DNA of 44,418 bases from an uncultured Granulosicoccaceae bacterium (GTDB taxonomy: Bacteria > Pseudomonadota > Gammaproteobacteria > Granulosicoccales > Granulosicoccaceae): assembly GCA_937927895.1 (NCBI GenBank), contig CALGKA010000127.1, forward strand, positions 1-44,418. Reading direction: 5' to 3'. Each line of letters starts with the position of its first letter. Position 1 is the stretch's first letter. The notes beneath the pieces were generated by a model. That model had not been told where the DNA came from and searched no databases. It was given only the letters and a program-made list of their open reading frames with translations. Below are positions 1 through 9,389 of the stretch, piece after piece. Made by a program: the position numbers and the translations under genes.

Positions 1-69
1 AAGCGTGGGACGCTCTATCCCGACAATTCTTGACTCATAAAACAACGGCGATTACAGACATCCAAACGC

Positions 70-1461
70 TTAATTCTCAGGCCACAAACCAGTCTCCGGG
101 TGAAACTGTGACCATGCAAACCAGAACGCCTGATGGCTACCAAGATCGCTGCCATCAATATCAACAGCACGAATACCGCCACCATCAAGCACAAGCTGGA
201 CATTTTCAAATCCGACTTTTTTGTTTCGCTTTAATTCAATAAAAGCTCTGCTGCGTTGAAACGCATAGGGCTTGCCCGACTTGGAGATAACGCCAATGAT
301 ATCTTCGTGTACCGACAATCTGGGATCAACATCACCGACGGGAAAAATAGGACCGTTCGCATCACGATTATTGCGAAAGTCCGGATCACGCCCTAAGGCG
401 TGACGCTCTTCTAACACAGTCGTATTCGGATGCGCTTTTTTCCATTCACCCCAGGCAGCTGTAACAACGCTTGCCTGCTTGAGCTTAATACCTTTATCCG
501 CCAATGGACCTGTTAATGCGGCACCCGTGAACGTATCAAATACCGACCAGGTGCCGAGGTCATACATTACTTTATTTGAACGACTCAATAACCCGGATGT
601 ACGCAGTATCGGGCGCTCTACACCTTCGGGTATTTCATCAGTAAAGTAGGCCTGTGCTGCACCACACAAGGTACAGTATGGCATACCGATATCTCGACCA
701 CCCAGCGTATCGTTGACCATCTCGCGTACCTCCATTATTTGTCTCGGGTACGCGCGGTATTCACCGTTTATCTCAACACCAAATATAATATCTTCGTCAT
801 CAAGCCACTTTGCTTCAGCGGCCGCAATTACCTTTGGATTATCTACCGCTGGAATACAATTACACGGATCATCTGTGGTGTCATATGGCCTGCTATCAAT
901 AAGCACCCCACCCCACGATACCAATGTCCAATCGATGTCACCTTCAACAAAAATGTTCTCCCAGGCAGGCTCTATAGAAGTAAACAATGCCTTCTTTACT
1001 GATAGATAACCGGGCGGTGCGGGAATTTTCCATGCAATCAGATGATCGGTTGTTGAACCCCAAACATTAGTGGTTTCATGTTCAAAACCGAGTAACTGAC
1101 TAGCAGCATCTGCCAGTGAGCTTAACAGTGCACCACCACCTGAGAAGCGCATTAGATCACTGATCAGCCAACCCAATCTTGGATCACCAGAATTAGCGAT
1201 AATATTCAACGCTATTTCCTGATCTCTACCCCAACTGCCCGTTGCGGCTGGCACCAGAAAAGTATCCGCTACGGCCTGCTGAAGCTCTTCGGACAACTCT
1301 CCGGTTGGCACGGATGGCCTGTCACCGAACTGCTCAATGACGTACTTAGACAACACAGGTAACTGCGATTCCTGTGCAAGTGTCGTTCTGCCAGCCAACC
1401 CCACCAACAATACCAATGCAAATAGCATCGCTCGTCGAAACCATTGATCAGATTCTTGCAT
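70..1461 (-). CDS. DUF3179 domain-containing exported protein
   Basis: A 463-residue protein whose biochemical role is unknown. Residues 1-29 form a signal peptide: a basic start, a leucine/valine-rich core and a likely cut after TTLA. The family mark is MPYCTLCGAAQAYF near residues 260-273, which matches the conserved CxLC block of DUF3179. It is preceded by a typical stretch containing GVEINGEYRAYP and followed by conserved LRTSGLL, MYDLGTWSVFD and AYAFQRS-like segments. Length suits a full-length family member plus an N-terminal helical extension (about residues 30-130). The two cysteines could bind a metal or cofactor, but that is inference. The gene stands alone, 315 bases from the next upstream coding region. 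Family assignment is firm; function is open. Confidence 0.85.
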   Translation of the reverse strand: MQESDQWFRRAMLFALVLLVGLAGRTTLAQESQLPVLSKYVIEQFGDRPSVPTGELSEELQQAVADTFLVPAATGSWGRDQEIALNIIANSGDPRLGWLISDLMRFSGGGALLSSLADAASQLLGFEHETTNVWGSTTDHLIAWKIPAPPGYLSVKKALFTSIEPAWENIFVEGDIDWTLVSWGGVLIDSRPYDTTDDPCNCIPAVDNPKVIAAAEAKWLDDEDIIFGVEINGEYRAYPRQIMEVREMVNDTLGGRDIGMPYCTLCGAAQAYFTDEIPEGVERPILRTSGLLSRSNKVMYDLGTWSVFDTFTGAALTGPLADKGIKLKQASVVTAAWGEWKKAHPNTTVLEERHALGRDPDFRNNRDANGPIFPVGDVDPRLSVHEDIIGVISKSGKPYAFQRSRAFIELKRNKKVGFENVQLVLDGGGIRAVDIDGSDLGSHQAFWFAWSQFHPETGLWPEN

Positions 1462-1776
1462 TGATAACCCCTCGAAGTTGGAGAACAGTAAGTTGCGCCT
1501 CTCAGTAGCGAGGACCTGTAGGTAGACTACAAAACTAGACTAAAAGTTCGATAGTCGTATTTAGGGCTTCAAGGATTGTGCGCCGGATAACACTCCGCTA
1601 CACACACAGAGAGCTAGAATATCGCTTTATCCATCCAACCATTATTAATAATACAATCGGGCCTGTACCATCAGAAGCGAGCTAGATTGGCAAAGACAAA
1701 CAGAATAGATGGCCCTATTTTTAGATACAAAGATTGTTCAAAACGTAACGGGCATATAATCGTTAAAAAATCGTCT
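1462..1776. other. intergenic stretch, nothing specific seen
   Basis: These 315 bases separate the DUF3179 gene from the 3' end of the large propeller protein gene, both on the minus strand. They should carry the DUF3179 promoter. I saw no convincing ORF, strong hairpin or recognisable operator; only a weak 5-bp stem lies near 1530-1545. Confidence 0.5.
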
Positions 1777-4470
1777 CTACTGACTTACGCAAATGCCTGA
1801 TCCATTCCATCCAACGCCATCACCGTTTATATCAATACACGCTGGCGTGTTGAAGCGCAAGTCCACTGGGAAGTAATAGAGCGACACCTCGCTGTTTTCA
1901 CCCGCAGCACCCACTAAAATATGGCTATCGGTTGCGGCAACCTGATAACCAAATAATCGGCCACTTTCACCATCATCGGCTAACAGTTTTGCTACTTCTT
2001 GCCAAACACCTCCACTTCTTTCAAATACATAAGCAGAACCAGAATCGTTGCCAAGGTCATTATCCCCACGAGCACCCACCACAATTTTTTCGGATGCAAG
2101 CGCGATGGAGCTTCCAAAGAAGTCATCAATAGCGCCATCACTTGCGGTTAATGTAGTTGTAAATTGCCAGTCTCTATCAATTTTTTCAAATACATGCACA
2201 GAGCCTGTGTTTTGGTTTTCTCTATAATCTGCAATCGCTGCGATGTTATTGCCAAGCTCTACAGGGCCGCGGTGACCCAAATAGTCAGATGGGGCTTTTA
2301 ATTCAAACTGAGCAGTCAATGACCACTTGTTGTTAATTTTTTCATATAAGTGTGAGCGCATTGAATTGCTAACCAACACTTCATACCCATTAGTAGATAC
2401 TGAACCACCAAACGCACCGGAATTGTAGTTTGTATCTTGCCTTGGGTTGCGCGTTATAGCGTCTAACGACCAACGTTCTTGATCAAGCCCAAATATTTCA
2501 GAAATACCTGACGTTCCACCAGACCATATGTGCCTAGATCCTACTACTATTGTGTCGCCGCTGAGTGAAAGACTCTGTCCACGGTAGTGGAAATATTCGA
2601 AGGTTAAATTATTATTAAGTGGTACAGATCTAACCCATCGCGATCCATCATGCTCAAAACGATGTATTAGGCTTTCTCCTTCATCCGGACTGCTTGCAGC
2701 TCCAAGGGCTGTTATAAGTGCCGTATCACCATCTATAGTGACCGCATAACCAAAATGTGGTGCGAACTCATTGCCCGGTGTTAATTTCTGTTCTAGCTGC
2801 CATTTGCCATCAGCAAACTGGTATGCATCTACAACAGGCTGCTCTTTAGTATTTGTTAGCAGCATTCGATTGCCACTAACAGAAAAATGCTCAGTGCCTT
2901 TTAGATTGCCTCGCAGGGTGTCTGCGCTGCCTGGTATTTTTTGAGTTTGGTAAAAAATAGCTGCAGCGGATTGTGGTCGGCAAAACTCTGTACCTGCTGC
3001 AGAATCGCTTAAACAACCGCGAGGCGAGCTTAACCGATCATTAAGATTGTAAAAAGATAACGTTGAACCGCTATTGTAACCACGACTCCACGACATCAGC
3101 TGATTTCCATCAGTGCTAACACCTCCCACGTCTTTCGAAATATGAGCCGATTCATTCCATTGACCATTCTCGTAAACAAAAACATAGATGGTATTTTGAA
3201 CATTAAATACTGCTCTGTTGCCATCTATTGACGATGGAACGCAGGAAGATCCAATTACGGCATCTTGGCTGGCGTTAAGAATCGCCTCTTCCTGCCAGCT
3301 ATCACCTGCTCTGGTAAACACCACGTTACCAACAAGAATTCGGTTACCATCAAAAGACAAACACCGTTCATTTTGAAAATAACTAATTCCAGTAACAGAA
3401 ATGAATTGAGACTGATCACTATCAGAATGAGTTACCCACAATAGATTTTCAGATAAACCACCGCCAACAAGGCTAACGATAGTGTTATTTTTCATAGCGA
3501 CCGATACCAGCCATGGAAAACGTCCCTGAGGGTTTGAACCATCTATCTGCTTTACGTTAACCCAGTTGTCACTACGTTTTTCATAAAGGTGAAGTGCCTT
3601 ATTTGATGCAATTACAGCGCGATTATCATCAAGTGATACGCTTAGTCCAAAGTTATTGTATTCAATTTCACTGTTCGGATCAGTTAAGCGCGTTGCTTCA
3701 ACCCAACCGTTAGCAGACTTTTCATACACCATAACTACCCCGCCACCGGGATCAGAAATCAATGCGTATTGGTCATTGATTGCTACATCAGGCTTAGTAA
3801 AGAGTTCGTCAAATATCGGCAGTTGAATACGCGTTTGTTCTTTCCACTGGCCTGCCATTTTCTCAAAGAAAATATGTTCGGCATAACCCGCAGGGCTTGA
3901 TCCTAACGCTGCATGTGCTAAACCCGCGACAACGGCAGTATTACCAAACAATTCAACCGATGATTCACCTAACTCCACAGAAATTGTTTGCACTGACTCT
4001 AGCGCTGGACTATCAGTACGTATATTCGGTGTCAATTCAGGAGGACTTACATACTCATTACTATGGGTGTCGTCAACCTGGTATTGAACAGAGACGTTTC
4101 CACCGCAGTGTACACCTGGGCAAGGTGGTCGTTCTGTATTGTCAATGGTATCAACACGGCATGAATTTGTGCCATCCCAACCCCAGCCATCACCGTCGCT
4201 GTCTACGCATTCTGTATTGGTTTGAATCAGACAAGATGCTGTACCGTCCCAACCCCATCCATCACCATCTGTGTCAACACAAGCTGTTGGTACGATGCAC
4301 GATTCTGCTCCATTCCAACCCCACCCATCGCCATCTGAGTCTACACAAGGCATAGCGCAGGACGTTTGACCGTCCCAGCCCCAGCCATCACCGTCGTTGT
4401 CTATACATTCGATGGCCCACACGTTTGAAGCAAACAACAAAAATACGATCAAAAAAGAACATTCACGCAT
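1777..4470 (-). CDS. secreted FG-GAP-like propeller protein with DGDGWGWDG repeats
   Basis: An 897-residue exported protein. Residues 1-19 are a signal peptide ending at VWA. Next come four tandem repeats (about residues 20-112) of the form C-[VI]-D-x-D-G-D-G-W-G-W-[DN]-G-x2-S-C. A fifth, diverged copy sits at the C-terminus (CIDINGDGVGWNGSGIC). Between them, about 700 residues carry repeated blades with FG-x-S/A-V and VVGA/VLVS-type strands (for example LFGYQVAATDSHILVGAAG), as in FG-GAP/integrin-like beta-propellers. The paired cysteines suggest disulfide-closed mini-domains, and the DxDGDG core suggests calcium binding; both are inference. A role in surface binding or polymer recognition is possible but unproven. 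Confidence 0.8.
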   Translation of the reverse strand: MRECSFLIVFLLFASNVWAIECIDNDGDGWGWDGQTSCAMPCVDSDGDGWGWNGAESCIVPTACVDTDGDGWGWDGTASCLIQTNTECVDSDGDGWGWDGTNSCRVDTIDNTERPPCPGVHCGGNVSVQYQVDDTHSNEYVSPPELTPNIRTDSPALESVQTISVELGESSVELFGNTAVVAGLAHAALGSSPAGYAEHIFFEKMAGQWKEQTRIQLPIFDELFTKPDVAINDQYALISDPGGGVVMVYEKSANGWVEATRLTDPNSEIEYNNFGLSVSLDDNRAVIASNKALHLYEKRSDNWVNVKQIDGSNPQGRFPWLVSVAMKNNTIVSLVGGGLSENLLWVTHSDSDQSQFISVTGISYFQNERCLSFDGNRILVGNVVFTRAGDSWQEEAILNASQDAVIGSSCVPSSIDGNRAVFNVQNTIYVFVYENGQWNESAHISKDVGGVSTDGNQLMSWSRGYNSGSTLSFYNLNDRLSSPRGCLSDSAAGTEFCRPQSAAAIFYQTQKIPGSADTLRGNLKGTEHFSVSGNRMLLTNTKEQPVVDAYQFADGKWQLEQKLTPGNEFAPHFGYAVTIDGDTALITALGAASSPDEGESLIHRFEHDGSRWVRSVPLNNNLTFEYFHYRGQSLSLSGDTIVVGSRHIWSGGTSGISEIFGLDQERWSLDAITRNPRQDTNYNSGAFGGSVSTNGYEVLVSNSMRSHLYEKINNKWSLTAQFELKAPSDYLGHRGPVELGNNIAAIADYRENQNTGSVHVFEKIDRDWQFTTTLTASDGAIDDFFGSSIALASEKIVVGARGDNDLGNDSGSAYVFERSGGVWQEVAKLLADDGESGRLFGYQVAATDSHILVGAAGENSEVSLYYFPVDLRFNTPACIDINGDGVGWNGSGICVSQ
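4135..4415 (-). repeat. tandem CxDxDGDGWGWDG coding repeats
   Basis: Four in-frame repeats of roughly 22-24 codons at the start of the mature propeller protein. Each encodes a Cys-flanked DGDGWGW core. The cores are nearly identical and the linkers vary, as expected for modular duplication. A fifth copy is at the 3' end of the gene, near 1780-1840. Confidence 0.85.
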
Positions 4471-4792
4471 AGTTTAACCCCCGTCACGTCATGACAGACT
4501 ATCGCGTCAATCACCGGATCACAAGACGATATTGTAGTTTTTGAATTAGCGCTGGCAGATGACAATCGCTGCATGCACTATCTGCCAGGTTCTTTGAGTA
4601 GTGCTGGCTTCATAAAATTTGAAGTGCACAAACAAAAACCTATAAAACTTTTTCTTAATAACCGCGATCAGGCTGTACCGCTGGAGTACCATTGCCTCAC
4701 ATTAAAGTTTGCAGATCGCGGTATGATGCTGCACTTCAAATTGGCTTGAACAGCAATGCTAAAATCTACCCTGCACTCACTCAAAAAGACTC
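4471..4792. other. divergent intergenic region with nested inverted repeats
   Basis: This region separates the propeller gene (minus) from the ABC exporter operon (plus) and must hold both promoters. It contains a 13-bp perfect inverted repeat (4616-4628 AATTTGAAGTGCA; 4730-4742 TGCACTTCAAATT). Nested inside is a 9-bp inverted repeat (4661-4669 ACCGCGATC; 4714-4722 GATCGCGGT). No ORF is convincing here. Confidence 0.6.
4616..4742. repeat. nested inverted repeats (13 bp outer, 9 bp inner)
   Basis: The outer arms match perfectly over 13 bp and enclose 101 bases. The inner arms match perfectly over 9 bp. The spacers between outer and inner arms are unequal (32 and 7 bases). It could be a decayed miniature element, a REP-like unit or paired regulatory sites; the sequence alone does not decide. 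Confidence 0.5.
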
Positions 4793-5461
4793 ATGATTGA
4801 ACTTAAAAACGTCCACCTGGCCTACAGCGCCGCTGGTCGCTCCATCCCTGTACTATCCGGCGCGTCTCTAAGTGTTGCTAAAGGCGAAAGTGTTGCCATT
4901 ATCGGTCCATCAGGTTCAGGAAAAACATCGCTTCTTCTGGTGCTAACCGGTTTAGAAACACCGGACAGTGGCTCAGTCATTTTCGATGGGCTTGAGTTAC
5001 ACGCACAATCTAATGATGCACGCGCTGATCTTCGGCGCGATAAAATTGGCATTGTTTTCCAAAACTTTCACCTTATTCCAAGTCTCACCGCGTGCGAAAA
5101 CGTTGCCCTGCCATTAGATATTGCAGGTAGCGACAACGCACGCGTTCGTGCTGCTGAACTACTCGAGCGTGTGGGCCTTGGGCATCGAAAGGACCACTAC
5201 CCGAATGCGATGTCCGGCGGTGAACGACAACGCGTCGCCCTTGCTCGAGCATTAATACATCAGCCAGCACTAATGGTGGCTGATGAGCCAACCGGTAACC
5301 TTGATAATCAAACCGGTGATGCCGTGGCCGATTTACTGTTTAAACTTAACCAGGAAAACGATGCCACTCTTATACTGGTTACCCATGACCCGGCGCTTGC
5401 TGCTCGTTGCCAGCGTCAGGTACGCCTGCATGAGGGGCAACTCAATTTGGTGCAAGCTTAA
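4793..5461 (+). CDS. ABC transporter ATP-binding protein, YbbA/LolD type
   Basis: A 222-residue ATPase that should power the FtsX-like permease encoded next. Walker A is GPSGSGKTS (about residues 38-46), the signature is MSGGERQRVALARAL, Walker B is LMVADEPTGNLD, and the switch histidine is in LVTHD. This is the compact MacB/LolD/YbbA layout, with no C-terminal regulatory domain. The permease start follows 15 bases after the stop, so the two genes form an operon. With a large two-domain permease and no lipoprotein-release partner visible, the YbbA branch (COG4181, annotated as linked to lysophospholipase L1) fits better than LolD. The usual tesA-like esterase neighbour is absent here. Substrate unknown. 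Confidence 0.9.
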   Translation: MIELKNVHLAYSAAGRSIPVLSGASLSVAKGESVAIIGPSGSGKTSLLLVLTGLETPDSGSVIFDGLELHAQSNDARADLRRDKIGIVFQNFHLIPSLTACENVALPLDIAGSDNARVRAAELLERVGLGHRKDHYPNAMSGGERQRVALARALIHQPALMVADEPTGNLDNQTGDAVADLLFKLNQENDATLILVTHDPALAARCQRQVRLHEGQLNLVQA

Positions 5462-5476
5462 TGAAAGATTACTAAA

Positions 5477-8053
5477 ATGCTTCGCTTTCTTCTAAGAGAC
5501 CTTATTGGTCATCGCAATTCGCGCTCGTTGCATCTTCTTGCCACCAGTTTATTCCTCGGTGTGTTGTTAATTTCCGCCTGCACCGGATTACTGGCACTTG
5601 TCCGTGACGGCATTGCTAGTGAAGAACGACAACTGTTTGGTGGCGATGTCGAGCTCGATACACGTGAGCCGCTTGATCCAAACGCGCTTGCATGGATTAC
5701 TAAACGTGGCACTGTTTCACGTCTTATAGAACTTCGGACCATGCTCGGCACCATAAACGAAGAATTCACCGTAATTGAATTACAAAGCGTCGATAAACAT
5801 TATCCGTTGTATGGCAACGTTAGCTTTGAACCCGCCATCACACTGGCTGAGGCCACCGACAATCTAGGGGCCGCTATTGATCCGGCTCTGGCTTTTGAAC
5901 TTGGGCTGAAAGTAGGCGATAACGTCACCATTGGCGATACCACCGTGACAGTGCGTGCCGTTGTGCAAGGTCAGCCTGATCGCGCGTTCAGCGCAGATAT
6001 AAGCGGCCCTCCCGTGTTGGTCTCGGAACAAACGCTCGATGCAACGGGTTTAATTAGTGCGAACAGCCGGGCTGAATACGAATACCGTGTGCGCCTTACA
6101 GGTCCAAACATTGAACCTGAAAACGGCGTATATGGCGATACCACACAATTCCGAAATGATTGGCGTGCAGCCTTCCCTGACAATACTGCGGAATTGAATA
6201 CAGTTGAAGGTCGCAACGATCGCGTATCAGAACGTTTAAACGAAGTGGCTGCCGTGCTGTTGCTAATAGCAGTGGCAACCTTATTAGTTGGTGGACTCGG
6301 TGTAGCTAATGGCGTGGCAGCCTGGATGCAATCACGACGTGCTGACCTTGCTACCCTTTCAGCCATTGGTGCAAAGGATAACTGGCGTGGCACTATCATG
6401 GTTATTGAAATTCTTTTAGTAGCGCTACTCAGTAGTTTGATAGCAGCACTTATTGGTGCATCAATAGCGTATGTTGTATCGCGTAGCTTAAGCGGCGGGC
6501 TGCCAGTGGCAACATCACCCGCACTACTGTTTTGGCCGACCCTTGTATCAATGGCATTCGGCACGCTCTCAGCGTTAGCATTTGCCGCACCGAACTTAGC
6601 TCGTAGTCTTTCCACGGCACCTGCCACACTACTGCGTGGAGATACCGAAACAGACAGTCGATCACCATTGTCGCTACGCGCAAAAGCGGCCTGCGCAGCG
6701 CTTGCAATAGCAGCCGCATTAGCACTTATAGCTTTAGTCCCTGATAAAATCATCGGTATCGGTTTTGTTTTTTCAATTATCCTACTGTATGCAGCACTTT
6801 CGGAGCTGGTGGTACTTATACGGAACTTCGCAAGGCGAATCGTGCAATCAGGCAAGCTCGATAAACGTTTCGCAGCGCGCCGTGCATTGGCTGGAATGGA
6901 TCAACCAGGTTCTCCATTACGGCCATTGTTGTTATCGCTAGGCATTGCAACAACATTACTGGTGGCAGCCACCATTGTGATCGTTGCTATGTTAAGGCTC
7001 CTTGATTCCACGGTGCCATCGCGTGCGCCAAGCCTTGCTTTTTACGATATTCAAAAACAAGATGTCAACGATTTCACACAAGTCGTAACGAATGCACCAG
7101 GGGTTACCGAAGTACAAACTGTCCCGCTAGTTCTAGGTCGCTTAACACAGGTTAACGGTGAGCTATTATCAGCGCGAGATAACGCAAGCGAGGCACTTGA
7201 AGCCAACGATGAACACAAGCTTAGTTATCGTGCAGAAAGAGTCGATAATATTCGTGCTACCAGCGGCGAATTGTGGCCGCACAACTATCAGGGCCCACCA
7301 CTGGTTGCCATGGAAGATCGGGAAGCCGGACAAATTGGTGTGCAGGTCGGTGACACGCTGACGTTTTCTATCTTAGGCAAAAATCTAGAAGCAAAGCTTG
7401 TTGCTATTTACGCGCAGGGAAATTTTGAAACCCGATTCTGGTTTGAAGCTTTGTTTAGCCCAGGCGTGTTAGACAATTTCATTACGCGTTATGTCGGCAT
7501 CGCTTTTCAAGATACTGCAGCACCTGATTTTGTACCGCAGAACACCTCCAACACACCTATTGATATTGTTGCGGCGAACAGCATATCAACGGAGTACCCT
7601 GCAGTTGTAACCGTTCGTACCTCACGCGGCTTATTAGCTGCCAAGCGTATTCTTAATGCAGCGGCATTGGCTGTATCACTCGTTGCGCTAACCAGTTTAC
7701 TTGCAAGCTTACTTGTACTGGCTAGCGTGGTTGCGGCAAACCGCCAACGGCAATTACAAGAAGCAGCCATTCTGCATGCCATTGGTAGCCGCCACCGTAG
7801 CTTAATGCAAGCCTTAGGTATTGAGTACCTGCTGCTCGGTACTGTGGTCGCTGTGTTTGCCAGTATAGTTGGTGGCATTTTAGGCTCCCTGATCGCCGTA
7901 TTTTGGCTCGAACTACCAGTGGGAGTATTTACCTGGCTTAGCGGTGCTACTGTGGCCGTTGCAATTGCAGGGTTATGCTTAACAGCTGGTGCTATCTGGG
8001 TGGCGCGTTCTTTATCGGTATCACCCGCTGCACTGTTACGCGAAGTCGTTTGA
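5477..8053 (+). CDS. ABC transporter permease, FtsX-like, YbbP type
   Basis: An 858-residue inner-membrane protein. One transmembrane helix near residues 20-42 is followed by a large periplasmic domain (GGDVELDTREPLDP...). Then comes a three-helix FtsX domain (about 255-375), two further helices (about 405-450), another helix near 485-505, a second periplasmic domain, and a final FtsX domain (about 730-858). This duplicated layout matches YbbP-type permeases (COG3127) rather than LolC/E or MacB. It is co-transcribed with the upstream ATPase. The C-terminal VSPAALLREVV resembles the usual end of FtsX domains. Likely mechanotransmission or export from the periplasmic face; the cargo cannot be told. 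Confidence 0.88.
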   Translation: MLRFLLRDLIGHRNSRSLHLLATSLFLGVLLISACTGLLALVRDGIASEERQLFGGDVELDTREPLDPNALAWITKRGTVSRLIELRTMLGTINEEFTVIELQSVDKHYPLYGNVSFEPAITLAEATDNLGAAIDPALAFELGLKVGDNVTIGDTTVTVRAVVQGQPDRAFSADISGPPVLVSEQTLDATGLISANSRAEYEYRVRLTGPNIEPENGVYGDTTQFRNDWRAAFPDNTAELNTVEGRNDRVSERLNEVAAVLLLIAVATLLVGGLGVANGVAAWMQSRRADLATLSAIGAKDNWRGTIMVIEILLVALLSSLIAALIGASIAYVVSRSLSGGLPVATSPALLFWPTLVSMAFGTLSALAFAAPNLARSLSTAPATLLRGDTETDSRSPLSLRAKAACAALAIAAALALIALVPDKIIGIGFVFSIILLYAALSELVVLIRNFARRIVQSGKLDKRFAARRALAGMDQPGSPLRPLLLSLGIATTLLVAATIVIVAMLRLLDSTVPSRAPSLAFYDIQKQDVNDFTQVVTNAPGVTEVQTVPLVLGRLTQVNGELLSARDNASEALEANDEHKLSYRAERVDNIRATSGELWPHNYQGPPLVAMEDREAGQIGVQVGDTLTFSILGKNLEAKLVAIYAQGNFETRFWFEALFSPGVLDNFITRYVGIAFQDTAAPDFVPQNTSNTPIDIVAANSISTEYPAVVTVRTSRGLLAAKRILNAAALAVSLVALTSLLASLLVLASVVAANRQRQLQEAAILHAIGSRHRSLMQALGIEYLLLGTVVAVFASIVGGILGSLIAVFWLELPVGVFTWLSGATVAVAIAGLCLTAGAIWVARSLSVSPAALLREVV

Positions 8054-8076
8054 CGCAATGGCGAATACAATTTATT

Positions 8077-8095
8077 AACACCAGTCCTTGGTGTT
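8077..8095 (+). terminator. possible weak terminator after the ABC exporter operon
   Basis: A 7-bp perfect stem (AACACCA/TGGTGTT) with a 5-base loop lies 24 bases after the permease stop and is followed by TATAATATA. The stem is AT-rich and lacks a clear U-run, so termination is uncertain. Confidence 0.35.
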
Positions 8096-8129
8096 TATAA
8101 TATACAACGCATTAAGACATGACGACTTC

Positions 8130-8172
8130 GGCCAGCTGGATACGATTTGTTTCTCGATTAAACCAGCTGGCC
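8130..8172. repeat. 10-bp inverted repeat near the RAYT gene
   Basis: GGCCAGCTGG (8130-8139) and CCAGCTGGCC (8163-8172) are perfect inverse copies around a 23-base spacer, and each arm is itself palindromic over CCAGCTGG. It lies 160 bases from the 3' end of the RAYT transposase gene, so a REP-like substrate is conceivable. I did not find other copies in the window. Confidence 0.4.
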
Positions 8173-8333
8173 TGCCTGTACATCGACAAGCGTCGAAGAT
8201 CTTGCTGTGCTGTATGAACAATCTGGAAATGGTGAATATGTTGCAGACACTCACTGGCTTAATCGCAGCCGAGGAGCCTGTCAGACTGATTGCAACTTAA
8301 AGGGTCATACCAGATAAAGATAAGTGGTCAATA

Positions 8334-9308
8334 CTATTTTTTTAAATATAACCGCTTCTCTAATCTGCTGTATTCACGAGCAAGCTCGCCTGCTGCCAGC
8401 TTTTCCTTTATCGACATAATTGACGATGAAACACTCCCGACATTCGTCAATGAAAAATAGTCAGCGATTGCCTTCAACGAATAATCGCCAAGTTTCTGGC
8501 TACAATAGATCGCCATTTGACGTGCCACATTGGATTGCGGTCGCCCTTTGCTCCGTGCTGTTATGGTTTTTATATCACACTTAAATATTGCAGCAACTGC
8601 TTCTACTATCGTTGGGATTTCTGGTCTTTGCGACAATTCCCTCGATAATTCTCTCGACACCTGTAGATTTTCTTTGTTTTCCTGTATCGACTGCTTAAAA
8701 GCTCTATCACCGTAAATGCTGCCGATGTTGCCCTTACTGTAAAACGCCTCTGTTTCTTCGTCATTGCCTTCTGACACGAACTTTCGGTAGCCCGCATAAC
8801 GATTTTTACGGCCCAACATCTGATAGGTCTTCTCTCGATATAACCACTTTGGCACCGATTCTTGGTTTATATAGGCGCGATAGCTTGACCATTGATATTG
8901 CTCCAACACCTTCTCGCTAGCGCCCTTGACCTCCGCCGGGTTGCGGTGAATGTAACGCCCCAGTTGGAGTAGGTACGCATCTTTATCAATCAGTATCGCC
9001 TTGTATCGATCTCTGAATAACGAACCATCCGTTTTCCTTCGTCGATTATATTTCTGCGTATAGACTCCGTTGATATGCCGCATGATACGATCGAGGTTCG
9101 CACGTGGCGTCTCTATCAACAAATGATAGTGATTACCCATTAGGCAATACGCATGGATCACTGCATCAAATCGTGCGTGCGACTCTTCCAGCGTTGTTAA
9201 AAAGTCTTCGTAGTAGCCTACACCATGAAAGATCCGCTGCCGACCACGGCCACGGTTCATAACATGGTAAAGCGCATGTTCATACTGGATTCTGGAAGGC
9301 CTCGGCAT
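8334..9308 (-). CDS. REP-associated tyrosine transposase (Y1_Tnp, RAYT)
   Basis: A 324-residue single-strand DNA nuclease of the IS200/IS605-related RAYT family, taking MPRPSRIQYEH at 9308 as the start. An upstream in-frame ATG at 9326 would add six residues that the family lacks. The HUH metal site is NHYH (His60, His62), and the catalytic tyrosine is in GVYTQKYNRR (about 83-87). The opening HALYHVMNRGRGRQ is the usual family signature. The C-terminal third (about 225-300) resembles the DnaA DNA-binding helix-turn-helix, with ARQMAIYCSQKLGDYSLKAIADYF. RAYTs are thought to move REP hairpins rather than themselves. The gene appears intact, whereas a related copy at 30881-31129 is a relic. Confidence 0.9.
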   Translation of the reverse strand: MPRPSRIQYEHALYHVMNRGRGRQRIFHGVGYYEDFLTTLEESHARFDAVIHAYCLMGNHYHLLIETPRANLDRIMRHINGVYTQKYNRRRKTDGSLFRDRYKAILIDKDAYLLQLGRYIHRNPAEVKGASEKVLEQYQWSSYRAYINQESVPKWLYREKTYQMLGRKNRYAGYRKFVSEGNDEETEAFYSKGNIGSIYGDRAFKQSIQENKENLQVSRELSRELSQRPEIPTIVEAVAAIFKCDIKTITARSKGRPQSNVARQMAIYCSQKLGDYSLKAIADYFSLTNVGSVSSSIMSIKEKLAAGELAREYSRLEKRLYLKK

Positions 9309-9389
9309 GGCGCTACTATAGACCAACTTAAACCATTATGAAATACGCCTGCCCCCTTAAGCAACCGTTCACTTCATTAATATTGTATG

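Noticed and set aside
3897..4355. Plus-strand 152-codon ORF opposite the DGDGWGW repeats
   Set aside because: It is the mirror of a repetitive coding sequence (HxHxxLCQHK repeats) and has no start context or homology.
4135..4415. Regularly spaced repeats as a CRISPR array
   Set aside because: The repeats are in-frame codons of an exported protein with variable linkers, with no cas genes near.
5971..6855. Antisense 294-codon ORF opposite the ABC permease gene
   Set aside because: The permease frame has clear FtsX domains and transmembrane segments; the antisense product is Ser/Ala-rich with no motif, as expected for a shadow frame.
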